Below are positions 8,720 to 16,659 of a stretch of DNA of 64,000 nt, in pieces. The translations under genes and the position numbers were made by a program. The first letter of the stretch is position 1, and each line of letters starts with the position of its first letter. Source of the stretch: Comamonas sp. KCTC 72670 (GTDB taxonomy: Bacteria; Myxococcota; Myxococcia; Myxococcales; Myxococcaceae); the NCBI GenBank assembly GCA_014656495.1, contig BNCN01000014.1, positions 1 to 64,000 on the forward strand, read 5' to 3'. Under the pieces are notes generated by a model. That model was not told the origin of the DNA. It saw nothing but the letters and a program-made list of their open reading frames with translations, and ran no database searches.

Positions 8720-11179
8720 TCATGGCAGGGGGCCGTCGACCAGCCGCAGCACGTCCGCCAGCACGCCCGCGGCCGTCACCGCGGCGCCCGCGCCGTAGCC
8801 GCGAATCACGAGCGGGGTGGGGCTGTACCGCTCCGACGTGAAGCTGAGCGCGTTCTCGCCGCCTTTGACGGCGGCCAGCGGATGCGTCAGGGGAACCGGG
8901 ACGAGCCCGACGAAGCAGCCTTCCTCGGTGACGCTGCCCACGTAGCGCAGCACCTTGCCCTCCTGCCGGAGCGCCTCCACGCGGCGCTGGAAGGCGGCGT
9001 CCACCTGGGGCAGCCGGGCGAGGAAGTCGTCCAGCGGCCCCGTCGCGTCGAAGTCCGAGGGCAGCAGCGAGTCCAGCGTCACCTGCTCCAGCTCCACGGT
9101 GCGGCCCAGCTCGCGCGCGAGGATGAGCACCTTGCGCGCCACGTCCGTCCCGTGCAGGTCGTCGCGCGGGTCCGGCTCGGTGAAGCGCTTCTCCATGGCG
9201 GTGCCCACCGCGCGAGACAGGGGCACGCCCTCCTCGGTCAGGCCCAGGATGAACGACAGCGAGCCGGAGAGGATGCCCTCCACGCGCAGCACGCGGTCTC
9301 CGGTGCGCAGCATGTTCTTCAGCGTGTCGATGACGGGCAGCGCCGCGCCCACGTTCGTCTCGTACAGGAAGCGCCGCTGGTGACGCGAGGCCGTCTCGCG
9401 CAGCTTGCGCCAGTGGCTCCACTGCCCGGCGTTGGCCTTCTTGTTGGCGGTGACGACGTGGAGCCCGGCCTCCATCAGCGACGGGTAGGCGAGCGCGATG
9501 TCCTCGCTGCTGGTGCAGTCCACGAACACGGGCCGGCCCGGGCGCTTGGCGCGGGCCCAGTCGCGGAAGGTGTCCAGCGGCGCGCCGTCGTTGCCCGACG
9601 CGAGCCGCGCCTGCCAGTCCTCCAGGGGCAGGCCTTCGCCGGACGCCACGCAGCGCTTGCTGTTGGCGATGACGCACACGCGCAGGTCGAGCCCGTGGGC
9701 GCGCAGCTTGGGCGCCTGCTGGTGCACCTGCTTGAGCAGCTCGCCGCCCACGCTGCCCACGCCGGCCAGCAGCAGCTCCACCACTTCGGTGGTGCCGAAG
9801 CACCGGCCGTGGACGTGCGCCAGCGCGCGCGGGCCGTCCGTCTCCGAGATGACGGCGGAGATGCTGCGCTCGCTGGAGCCCTGGGCGATGGCGGCGATGC
9901 TGCACCCCACGTCCGCCAGCGCGCTGAAGAACGTCCCGGCCACGCCCACGCGGTGGCGCATGCCGTCACCGACGATGCTGAGCACGGCGAGCCCGCGCTG
10001 CTGCTCGATGGTGTCCACCTTGCCCGCGGCGCGCTCCATCTCGAAGGCGGCCTCCAGCGCCTGCACGGCGCGCTCCGCGTCCGGTTGCTGGACGCAGAAG
10101 CTGATGGAGCACTCGCTGGAGCCCTGGGTGATGAGCACCACGGAGATGCTGGCGTGGGCCATGGCCTCGAAGACGCGGGCGGCGGTACCGGGCACGCCCT
10201 TCAAGCCCGCGCCCGCCAGGTTCACCAGCGCGATGCTCGGGAGGAAGGACAGGCCGCGCACCGGGTGCTCGGGCGGCGCGGCGTCGTCGGTGACGCGGGT
10301 GCCCGGGTGCTCGGGGCGGAAGCTGTTGCAGACGCGCACCGGGATGCCGCGCTCGCGCGCGGGCGCAATCGTCTTGGGGTGGAGCACCTTCGCGCCGAAG
10401 TAGGCCAGCTCCATGGCCTCCTCGAAGCTCACCTCGGGCAGCGGGAAGGCCTCGGGCACCAGGCGCGGGTCCGCGCTGAAGATGCCGTCCACGTCCGTCC
10501 AGATTTCCAGCAGCTCGGCGTCCAGCGCCGCCGCCGCCAGCGCCGCCGAGTAGTCCGAGCCCCCGCGGCCCAGGCACATCGTCTTGCCCTTGCCGTCGCC
10601 GCCGAAGAAGCCCGGCATCAGCATCAATCCGGGGCCACTGGCGTCACGCAGCGGCGCGAAGCGGGCGCGGCTCTCCTCCTGGAGCGGCGTGGCCTGGAGC
10701 GGGTCGCCCACACAGAGGATGGCGTCCCGGGGCTCCACCGCATGCGGCGAGAGGCCTCGCGCGGCCATCAACGCGCCCAGGATGAGGCACGAGGCGCGCT
10801 CGCCCAGGCCGGACAGGTGCGCGAGCACGGAGGGCGAGCATTCACGCAGCAGCCCCACGCCTTGCAGCAGGCCCCGCAGCTCGGCGGCCAGCGTGGACAG
10901 CCCTTCCTCCAGCGAGCGCAGCCGCGCCTCGCCCAGCTCCGCGGCCAGCTCGCGGACGATGCCGCGGTGGACCTCCTCGAAGCGGCCGTGGAGCGACTCC
11001 ACGGGGCCGCCTTCCTGGGCGGCGCGCGCGGAGTCCACCAGCAGGTTGGTGATGCCGGAGACGGCGGAGGCGACCACCATCACCCGCGTCTCCTTGCGCG
11101 CGGCCTCCGCCAGGTCCACCACGCCGCGCATGCGCTGCGCGTTGCCCACGCTCGTCCCGCCGAACTTCATCACCCTCAT
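8720..11179 (-). CDS. thrA: Bifunctional aspartokinase / homoserine dehydrogenase
   Basis: This 819-residue fusion has the length of enterobacterial ThrA/MetL. The aspartokinase part begins at MKFGGTSVGNAQRM (residue 4 on). Two ACT regulatory domains occupy roughly 310-460. The NAD-binding GVGSVGGELL of homoserine dehydrogenase sits near 470, followed by the catalytic domain. It catalyses the first and third steps of the aspartate pathway to threonine and methionine. I place the start at the ATG at 11179, with GAGGT 6 nt upstream; the frame upstream of it overlaps the leader terminator and is not coding. No thrB or thrC follows within the window. A Thr-rich leader and attenuator lie directly upstream, implying control by threonine supply. 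Confidence 0.93.
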   Translation of the reverse strand: MRVMKFGGTSVGNAQRMRGVVDLAEAARKETRVMVVASAVSGITNLLVDSARAAQEGGPVESLHGRFEEVHRGIVRELAAELGEARLRSLEEGLSTLAAELRGLLQGVGLLRECSPSVLAHLSGLGERASCLILGALMAARGLSPHAVEPRDAILCVGDPLQATPLQEESRARFAPLRDASGPGLMLMPGFFGGDGKGKTMCLGRGGSDYSAALAAAALDAELLEIWTDVDGIFSADPRLVPEAFPLPEVSFEEAMELAYFGAKVLHPKTIAPARERGIPVRVCNSFRPEHPGTRVTDDAAPPEHPVRGLSFLPSIALVNLAGAGLKGVPGTAARVFEAMAHASISVVLITQGSSECSISFCVQQPDAERAVQALEAAFEMERAAGKVDTIEQQRGLAVLSIVGDGMRHRVGVAGTFFSALADVGCSIAAIAQGSSERSISAVISETDGPRALAHVHGRCFGTTEVVELLLAGVGSVGGELLKQVHQQAPKLRAHGLDLRVCVIANSKRCVASGEGLPLEDWQARLASGNDGAPLDTFRDWARAKRPGRPVFVDCTSSEDIALAYPSLMEAGLHVVTANKKANAGQWSHWRKLRETASRHQRRFLYETNVGAALPVIDTLKNMLRTGDRVLRVEGILSGSLSFILGLTEEGVPLSRAVGTAMEKRFTEPDPRDDLHGTDVARKVLILARELGRTVELEQVTLDSLLPSDFDATGPLDDFLARLPQVDAAFQRRVEALRQEGKVLRYVGSVTEEGCFVGLVPVPLTHPLAAVKGGENALSFTSERYSPTPLVIRGYGAGAAVTAAGVLADVLRLVDGPLP

Positions 11180-11279
11180 GACCGCACCTCGCGGCGGGAG
11201 GCGGGAAGCCGGGGCTGCTGTCCAGGGCACGTCGACGGGAGGGTGGGCTGCATTCGAGACTCCTGAGGCGTTTGACAAC

Positions 11280-11309
11280 AAAAAAGCCCCGCGCCGGAGA
11301 GCGCGGGGC
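11280..11309 (-). terminator. Attenuator terminator of the thrA leader
   Basis: On the minus strand GCCCCGCGC (11309-11301) and GCGCGGGGC (11294-11286) form a perfect 9-bp stem with a 6-nt loop, followed by TTTTTT (11285-11280). It sits between the Thr-rich leader stop codon and the thrA start, 100 bp before that start. Its 5' arm can alternatively pair with GCGCGGG at 11353-11347, inside the end of the leader frame. Confidence 0.9.
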
Positions 11310-11338
11310 CGAGCTGGAAACCGAAGGGGGTTCCTGAG

Positions 11339-11464
11339 CTAGACCACCCGCGCCCGGCGGGAAGTCGTCGTCGTGGTGGTGGTCTGGGTGGTCGTCGCAC
11401 GGCACGCGCGGGCGGGGGACGTCGTTCCCTCGCGCTGCACATGCTGGCCGTTGACGCCGCTCAT
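11339..11464 (-). CDS. thrL: Threonine-rich leader peptide of thrA attenuator
   Basis: A 41-codon frame runs from ATG at 11464 to TAG at 11341-11339. Codons 24-34 read TTTQTTTTTTT, so ten of eleven are Thr; two more Thr codons are at positions 14-15, and there is no Ile codon. The next codons contain GCGCGGG, complementary to CCCGCGC in the 5' arm of the downstream terminator. A ribosome stalled on the Thr run would leave this segment free to pair and block the terminator. A ribosome at the stop codon would cover it. The layout matches the classic thrL attenuator by analogy rather than by sequence homology. The weak point is the ribosome-binding site: AAGGTGGG lies about 14 nt upstream. Confidence 0.82.
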   Translation of the reverse strand: MSGVNGQHVQREGTTSPARACRATTTQTTTTTTTSRRARVV

Positions 11465-11483
11465 GACACGAAGGCTGGCCCAC

Positions 11484-11560
11484 CTTGCCGCGGCAAGTCA
11501 AGCAGGGGACCTGGCAGGTCCCCGCGTGCCGGGGCCCGGTTCACGGGGGTGAACGCGGGC
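11484..11560. other. Cluster of three palindromes between pit and the thr leader
   Basis: Three perfect inverted repeats follow each other: CTTGCCGCGGCAAG (11484-11497); GGGGACCT with AGGTCCCC (11505-11523); and GTTCAC with GTGAAC (11539-11554) inside a longer GGGCCCG/CGGGCCC helix. The last probably ends the pit transcript, although it lacks a U-run. The others lie where a promoter or operator for the thr leader is expected. No clear -10 hexamer is visible. Confidence 0.45.
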
Positions 11561-11572
11561 CCTCCCCAGGGT

Positions 11573-12598
11573 TCAGCTTGCGAGCATCACGACCAGTTGC
11601 GTGAGGCCGTAGACGACCGCCGCGGTGATGGCCGCCGCGGGAATGGTGAACACCCAGGCCCAGATGATGCGGCCCGCGACGCCCCACTTCACGGCGCGCC
11701 AGCCCTTGGTGGAGCCCACGCCCACGATGGCGCCGGTGATGGTGTGCGTGGTGGACACGGGGATGCCCAGCTGCGCCAGCGCGATGATGGTGACGCCGCC
11801 GCCCGTCTCCGCGGCGAAGCCGCCGATGGGCGCCAGCTTGGTGAGGCTGTGGCCCATGGTGCGCACGATGCGCCACCCGCCGAAGAATGTCCCCAGGGAG
11901 ATGGCCGCGTGACAGGAGATGATCATCCACCAGTCGATGTGGAACGGCCGGTCCTTCCAGATGGTGCCGAAGAGCACCACCGCGATGATGCCCATCACCT
12001 TCTGCGCGTCATTGGTGCCGTGGCTGTAGGAGAAGATGGCGGAGGACACGAGCTGCAGCCTGCGGAACCAGGAGTCCACCTTCAGCGGCGTCTGGCGGTG
12101 CACGGCCCACGTGCTCAACACCATCAGGCTGATGCCCAGCGTCATGCCGATGAGCGGCGAGAGCACGATGAAGGCGGCGATCTTCGCGATGCCCGAGCCG
12201 ACGAGGCCGGCGAAGCCGAGCACCGGCAGCGTGGCGCCAATCATCCCGCCCGCCAGCGCGTGCGACGACGACGAGGGCAGGCCCCACCACCACGTCAGCA
12301 GGTTCCAGACGATGGCGCCCATGAGCGCTGCGAAGATGACGGAGAGCACCGCGGTGGGGCCCTCGGCGCGGAGCATCTCGAAGTTGATGATGCCCTTGCC
12401 CATGGTGTTGGCCACATGGACACCCCCGCCAAAAGCCGCCACGAAGTTGAAGAAGGCAGCCCAGGCCACGGCCAGGTTGGGGGAGAGCACTCGGGTGGAG
12501 ACCACCGTGGCGATGGAGTTCGCCGCGTCGTGGAATCCATTGATGAAGTCGAAGATGAGTGCGACCGCGACGATGAGGATGACGGCGGCGAGTAGCAT
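11573..12598 (-). CDS. Inorganic phosphate transporter, Pit family
   Basis: This 341-residue polytopic membrane protein has about nine or ten hydrophobic segments. The Pit/PHO-4 signature appears twice, as the family's internal duplication predicts: FHDAANSIATVVSTRVLSP near the N-terminus and YSHGTNDAQKVMG near residue 200. Such proteins import phosphate, usually as a metal-phosphate complex, driven by protons. The start at 12598 comes 1 bp after the stop of the DUF47 gene, so the two are certainly cotranscribed and probably translationally coupled. Pit with a DUF47 partner is a standard low-affinity phosphate uptake pair. Confidence 0.93.
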   Translation of the reverse strand: MLLAAVILIVAVALIFDFINGFHDAANSIATVVSTRVLSPNLAVAWAAFFNFVAAFGGGVHVANTMGKGIINFEMLRAEGPTAVLSVIFAALMGAIVWNLLTWWWGLPSSSSHALAGGMIGATLPVLGFAGLVGSGIAKIAAFIVLSPLIGMTLGISLMVLSTWAVHRQTPLKVDSWFRRLQLVSSAIFSYSHGTNDAQKVMGIIAVVLFGTIWKDRPFHIDWWMIISCHAAISLGTFFGGWRIVRTMGHSLTKLAPIGGFAAETGGGVTIIALAQLGIPVSTTHTITGAIVGVGSTKGWRAVKWGVAGRIIWAWVFTIPAAAITAAVVYGLTQLVVMLAS

Positions 12599-12599
12599 T

Positions 12600-13226
12600 T
12601 CAGCTGTGCTCCAGCACCACGCCTTCGATGACGTTGGCCACCGACTGGCACTTGTCGGTGGCGGTCTCGATGAAGTCGTAAATCTCCTTCCACTTGATGA
12701 TGAGCAGCGTGTCCGCCCCGCTCTTGAAGAGCCGGCCGACGCCCGCGCGCAGGGCCTCGTCCGCCTGCGTCTCCAGGCGCTTGATCTCCTTGCACCCGGC
12801 GAGGATCTGCTCCGGCTTCTTGATGAGGCGAAGCGCGGCCACGACCTCCTGCACCTTCTGCGTGGACAGCACCAGCAGGCGCGCCAGCTCCGTGGCGTCC
12901 GGCAGGCTGGACGGGATTTCGTAGTAGTGCAGGCGCGCGGCGGCGGCGTTCGTCAGGTCCAGCACGTCGTCGATGCGGGAGAGCAGCGTGTGAATCTGCC
13001 CCCGGTCGAACGGGGTGATGAACTGCTGGTGCAGGCGGTTGAAGGCGGTGTGGGTGACCTCGTCCCCACGGTGCTCCACGTCCTTGAGCGCTTGGACCCG
13101 CGCGGCGACATCGCGGTAGTCACTGAGCAGCGCGTAGAGCATCTTCGCGCCTTCGACGGTGACGGCACATTGCGCATCGAAGTCGTCGAAGAACTCGTCC
13201 GACTTCGGCATCAGCTTCTCGAGCAT
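12600..13226 (-). CDS. DUF47 (PhoU-like) Pit accessory protein
   Basis: This 208-residue, all-helical protein is of the PhoU-like DUF47 family, which accompanies Pit transporters and is thought to regulate them. Visible features are long amphipathic helices and the conserved stretches EHRGDEVTH and FIETATDKC. I chose the ATG at 13226 because GGAGG lies 5 nt upstream; a TTG four codons earlier overlaps that site and is unlikely. It is the first gene of the two-gene phosphate operon and sits 1 bp before pit. The protein is cytoplasmic, with an inferred role in gating phosphate uptake. Confidence 0.92.
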   Translation of the reverse strand: MLEKLMPKSDEFFDDFDAQCAVTVEGAKMLYALLSDYRDVAARVQALKDVEHRGDEVTHTAFNRLHQQFITPFDRGQIHTLLSRIDDVLDLTNAAAARLHYYEIPSSLPDATELARLLVLSTQKVQEVVAALRLIKKPEQILAGCKEIKRLETQADEALRAGVGRLFKSGADTLLIIKWKEIYDFIETATDKCQSVANVIEGVVLEHS

Positions 13227-13384
13227 CCGTCCCTCCAAGTCGCCTGAAGACAGGCGACGCCGTTCACGAGGGCCGTCGAGATGGCGGTCACGGGCCCCTG
13301 GCGCGCCCGTGACTACCCTAAGTGGAGAGAATCTCCAGCCTTCCTTTCTGCTTGCCTGCGGTTCGCTCCCTCGCTAGGCGGCGC

Positions 13385-14395
13385 TCAGACGGCGACGACA
13401 ATCTTCCCGAAGTGCGCCCCGGACTCCATGTAGGCCAGGGCCTCGCGCGCCTGCTCGAAGGGGAAGCTCCGGTCGATGACGGGCTCGAGCCGGTGCTGGG
13501 TGATGAGCCGGTTCATGTCCTCGAACATGGCGCGGCTGCCCACATAGGTCCGCTGGACGTCCAGCTTCTTGGGCTCCACCAGGGCCGGGTCTGGTTTGGC
13601 GAAACCGCCGCTGAGCATGCCGATGAGGGAGATGTGGCCCCCGGGCCGGGTGGCCTTGGCCGAGCGGGGGAAGGTCTCCTCGCCTCCCACCTCCAGGACG
13701 TGGTCCACGCCCTGGCCGCCGGTGAGCGAGAGGACCTCCGTCTCCCAGTCCGGGTGCTTGCGGTAGTTGATGGTGCCATCCGCGCCCAGCTTCCGGGCGT
13801 GCTCCAGCTTCGCGTCCTGGCTGGAGGTGATGATGACGCGGGCCCCCAGGGCCTTGGCGAACTGGAGCGCGAAGATGGACACGCCGCCGGTGCCCTGGGC
13901 CAGCACCGTCTGGCCCGGCTGGAGCCGGCCCTCGGAGACCAGCGAGTTCCAGGCCGTGACGGCCGCGCAGGGCAGGGTGGCGCCCTCCTCGAAGGACAGG
14001 TGCTCCGGGAGGAGGACGAGCCCCTCCGCGTCCACGACGGCGTACTCCGCCAGGACGCCATTCACGCTGCCGCCCAGGGCGTTCTGCGTCTTCTCCGGGC
14101 TGGGCGGTCCGTCCGTCCACGTCTGGAAGAAGGTGGCCGCCACGCGGTCGCCCGGGGTGACGCGCGAGACGCCCGAGCCCACGGCGACCACCTCGCCCGC
14201 GCCGTCCGACACGGGGATGAGGGACGGGGGGCGGGCGCCCGGATAGCGGCCCAGGGCGATGTAGAGGTCACGGTAGTTGAGGGACACCGCGCGGACTCGG
14301 ACCAGGGCCTGACCCGGGCCCGGCTGGGGCTGCGGTCGCTCCACCTGGACCCATGCGTCGACGCTCCCCGTCTGCTGCAGCTCGTAGGCTCTCAT
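13385..14395 (-). CDS. MDR-family zinc-independent alcohol dehydrogenase / quinone oxidoreductase
   Basis: The protein is 336 residues if the ATG at 14395 is used. That start gives MRAYELQ, aligned with MHAYEIQ of the paralogue at 51713-52726; an ATG six codons earlier (14413) is also possible. It shows the GroES-like N-terminal domain with LNYRDLYIALG, and a Rossmann domain with AQGTGGVSIFALQFAKALGA for NAD(P)H binding. The usual structural-zinc cysteine cluster is absent, as in quinone-oxidoreductase-like members. The substrate is unknown. It is about 58 percent or so similar by eye to the second copy in this window. Confidence 0.87.
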   Translation of the reverse strand: MRAYELQQTGSVDAWVQVERPQPQPGPGQALVRVRAVSLNYRDLYIALGRYPGARPPSLIPVSDGAGEVVAVGSGVSRVTPGDRVAATFFQTWTDGPPSPEKTQNALGGSVNGVLAEYAVVDAEGLVLLPEHLSFEEGATLPCAAVTAWNSLVSEGRLQPGQTVLAQGTGGVSIFALQFAKALGARVIITSSQDAKLEHARKLGADGTINYRKHPDWETEVLSLTGGQGVDHVLEVGGEETFPRSAKATRPGGHISLIGMLSGGFAKPDPALVEPKKLDVQRTYVGSRAMFEDMNRLITQHRLEPVIDRSFPFEQAREALAYMESGAHFGKIVVAV

Positions 14396-14629
14396 GCGCG
14401 CATGACTAGCCATGGACGGGCGGGGCCGCCAGGCAACTGATGAGGGAGGCGCTCGCCTGCCGGGTCGGGTTTGCTGCGAGTGTAATCTTCCGGCCCTCCG
14501 CCCCTCGCCCGGTCCTGGCGTTGGACGGCAAGGGGGGTGGGCAGGGGCGGCAAACCCGGATAGATGCAGGCGGCAGCAGGGGAGCGGCCCGTGGGTCGGG
14601 ACGCTCCAGCCGTTTCCCCGGGTTCAAGC

Positions 14630-15628
14630 ATGATGCCGATTCGCCCCACGCCGCTGTCTGTCGCGCCGATGATGGACTGGACGGACCGGAACTGCCGGTA
14701 CTTCCACCGGCTGCTCAGCCGTCACACGCTGCTGTACACGGAGATGGTGACGACGGGCGCCGTCCTCCACGGAGATCGGGAGCGGCTCCTGGGCTACGAC
14801 GCGGCGGAGCACCCCGTGGCGCTCCAACTCGGCGGCTCCGAGCCCGCGGCGCTCGCCGCGTCGGCCCGCATTGGCGAAGAGTGGGGCTACGACGAAATCA
14901 ACCTCAACGTCGGCTGCCCGAGCGACCGCGTGCAGTCCGGCCGCTTCGGCGCGTGCCTCATGGCGGAGCCGGACCTCGTCGCCCGGCTGGTGGGCGCCAT
15001 GCGGGACGCGGTGAGCATCCCCGTGACGGTGAAGTCGCGCATCGCCATCGACGAGCTGGAGGAGTGGCCGACGCTGGAGGGCTTCATCCGGACCGTGTCG
15101 GCCGCGGGCTGCACGCGCTTCATCGTGCACGCGCGCAAGGCGTGGCTCCAGGGGCTGAGCCCCAAGGAGAACCGCGACGTGCCGCCGCTGCGCTACGAGC
15201 TGGTCCACCGCCTCAAGGCGGAGTTCCCCCACCTGGACATCAGCATCAACGGCGGCATCAAGACGTTGGACGCCGCCGCCGAGCAGCTCCAGCACGTGGA
15301 CGGGGTGATGATGGGGCGCGCGCCCTACGAGAACCCCTACCTGCTGGCGGAGGCGGACCGGCGCTTCTTCGGCGCCACCACGCCGGTGCCCCAGCGGCAC
15401 GAGGTCGTGGAGGCGATGTTGCCGTACATCGAGAAGGCCCGGGGCCGCGGCGCGCCGCTCGGCGCCATCACCCGGCACATGCTGGGGCTCTTCCAGGGAC
15501 TGCCCGGCGCGCGCGCGTGGCGGCGGCACCTGAGTGAGAACGCCCACAAGCCGGGCGCGGGTCCGGATGTCGTGGTGGCGGCGCTCGCGAAGGTGCGGCG
15601 GGAGCCGGAGACGGACGTGGCGGCCTGA
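14630..15628 (+). CDS. dusA: tRNA-dihydrouridine synthase A
   Basis: This 332-residue flavoprotein matches DusA in length (E. coli 330). The N-terminal APMMDWTDRNCRYF and the segment NLNVGCPSDRVQSGRFGACL are diagnostic. The Cys of GACLM, or that in NVGCP by family alignment, lies in the catalytic loop that protonates uridine. The enzyme reduces uridines 20 and 20a in the tRNA D-loop using FMN and NADPH. The start is the ATG at 14630 (MMPIRPTPLSVAP), and an in-frame upstream extension is non-coding. It is divergent from the MDR gene and convergent with the TPR gene. Confidence 0.93.
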   Translation: MMPIRPTPLSVAPMMDWTDRNCRYFHRLLSRHTLLYTEMVTTGAVLHGDRERLLGYDAAEHPVALQLGGSEPAALAASARIGEEWGYDEINLNVGCPSDRVQSGRFGACLMAEPDLVARLVGAMRDAVSIPVTVKSRIAIDELEEWPTLEGFIRTVSAAGCTRFIVHARKAWLQGLSPKENRDVPPLRYELVHRLKAEFPHLDISINGGIKTLDAAAEQLQHVDGVMMGRAPYENPYLLAEADRRFFGATTPVPQRHEVVEAMLPYIEKARGRGAPLGAITRHMLGLFQGLPGARAWRRHLSENAHKPGAGPDVVVAALAKVRREPETDVAA

Positions 15629-15932
15629 AGCAGGCCCCCTGACACCAGAGGGAACCGCAGGCCGGGAACAGCTCCCCAGGACCGGCATGCGATTCCCTCT
15701 GGCTCACGCCCTTCCCTGAAGTTCCGCGCTCCCCGGTGCGTCCGGCTCCCGGATGTCCCCAGGCGCCGCTCCAAGCCGGCGCCCTCACCCGGGCTCCTGA
15801 CGCACCCCGGAGCGCGAAGCTCCCTCCGTGCTCCCCTTGTCGTCCGGGAGCATCACGCCCGGACCTGCCCGGACGGCCGAAGCCGCCGCGTGCATGGCCA
15901 GGGTTGTCGCATTCCAGGCGCGCGCGCACCCG
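15629..15932. other. Convergent intergenic region with a distant inverted repeat
   Basis: This 304-bp stretch lies between the ends of dusA and the TPR gene and contains no supportable gene. CCAGAGGGAA (15645-15654) and TTCCCTCTGG (15693-15702) are perfect 10-bp arms 38 nt apart. They could form a stem serving as a bidirectional end signal. No T-run follows on either strand. Confidence 0.45.
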
Positions 15933-16649
15933 TCATGGTTTGCGCATGGTTCCTTCACGGAGCGCGTCCAGCAGCGCGGGCGGGTCGCCTTGCCGGAAGG
16001 CCGCGAGCCCCGCCTCGAAGTCCGCCTGGGCGCCGGCCGCATCGCCTTGCCGTGCGCGCAGGGCTCCGCGCGCGTGCAGCAGCTCCGGGTCGACGTCCTC
16101 GCCCGTCTGGGACGCCAGCGCTTCACTCAGGTCGGCCACCGCTTCGTCCAGCCGGCCCAGGCGGCCTCGCGCGGCGGCGCGTTGCTGGAGCAGCCAGGGG
16201 TTGCCCGGCGCTTCCGCGAGCGCGAGCGTCCAGTCCCGCTCCGCGTCTTCATGGCGCTCCAACGCCTCCAGGGCCTCGGCGCGCTTCATGTGCAGCACCA
16301 GCGCCTTGCGGTAGCCCGAGTCGACGAGGGTGTCGAAGTCCGCCACGGCCTCCTCATGGCGGCCCAGCCGGCACAGGCACAACGCGCGGTGCAGCCGGCT
16401 GGTGAGGTGCCCGGGCGCCAGCTCCAGCACGCGCTCATACCAGCCCATCGCCTCTTCGGGGACGCCGCCCCAGATGGCCAGCGTCTGCGCCAGCTCCAGC
16501 AGCACGCGCGCCTGCCGGGGGTTCGCCTCCGCCAGGCTTCGGGCGAGCGCGAGCGCGGACGTGTACCGGCCGCTGCGTCGCAGGCGGTCCACCTCCCGGA
16601 GCTGCGCGGCCAACTCCGGGGGACAGGCTTCGCGGCCGTTGCGCTCCAC
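15933..16649 (-). CDS. Tetratricopeptide-repeat protein
   Basis: This 238-residue protein is built almost entirely of about five TPR units, recognised by the A-x-x-x-Y/F-x-x-A-L spacing, as in EEAMGWYERVLELAPGH and EEAVADFDTLVDSG. There is no signal peptide, so it should be cytoplasmic. TPRs mediate protein binding; no enzymatic domain is present. The start is GTG at 16649, 10 bp after the stop of the acetyl-CoA hydrolase gene on the same strand, so it is probably the second gene of that operon. Whether it partners that enzyme is not shown. Confidence 0.8.
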   Translation of the reverse strand: MERNGREACPPELAAQLREVDRLRRSGRYTSALALARSLAEANPRQARVLLELAQTLAIWGGVPEEAMGWYERVLELAPGHLTSRLHRALCLCRLGRHEEAVADFDTLVDSGYRKALVLHMKRAEALEALERHEDAERDWTLALAEAPGNPWLLQQRAAARGRLGRLDEAVADLSEALASQTGEDVDPELLHARGALRARQGDAAGAQADFEAGLAAFRQGDPPALLDALREGTMRKP

Positions 16650-16659
16650 CCTCAGGCCC

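Noticed and set aside
8108-11266. A 1052-codon open frame on the plus strand across thrA
   Set aside because: It is antisense to the metalloprotease and thrA genes, both with clear motifs, and shows His/Arg/Gln-rich shadow composition.
11176-11501. Alternative minus-strand frames through the leader with Asp/His- or Pro/Arg-rich runs
   Set aside because: They read the same Thr-codon DNA out of frame, lack a start and stop suited to attenuation, and pass through the terminator.
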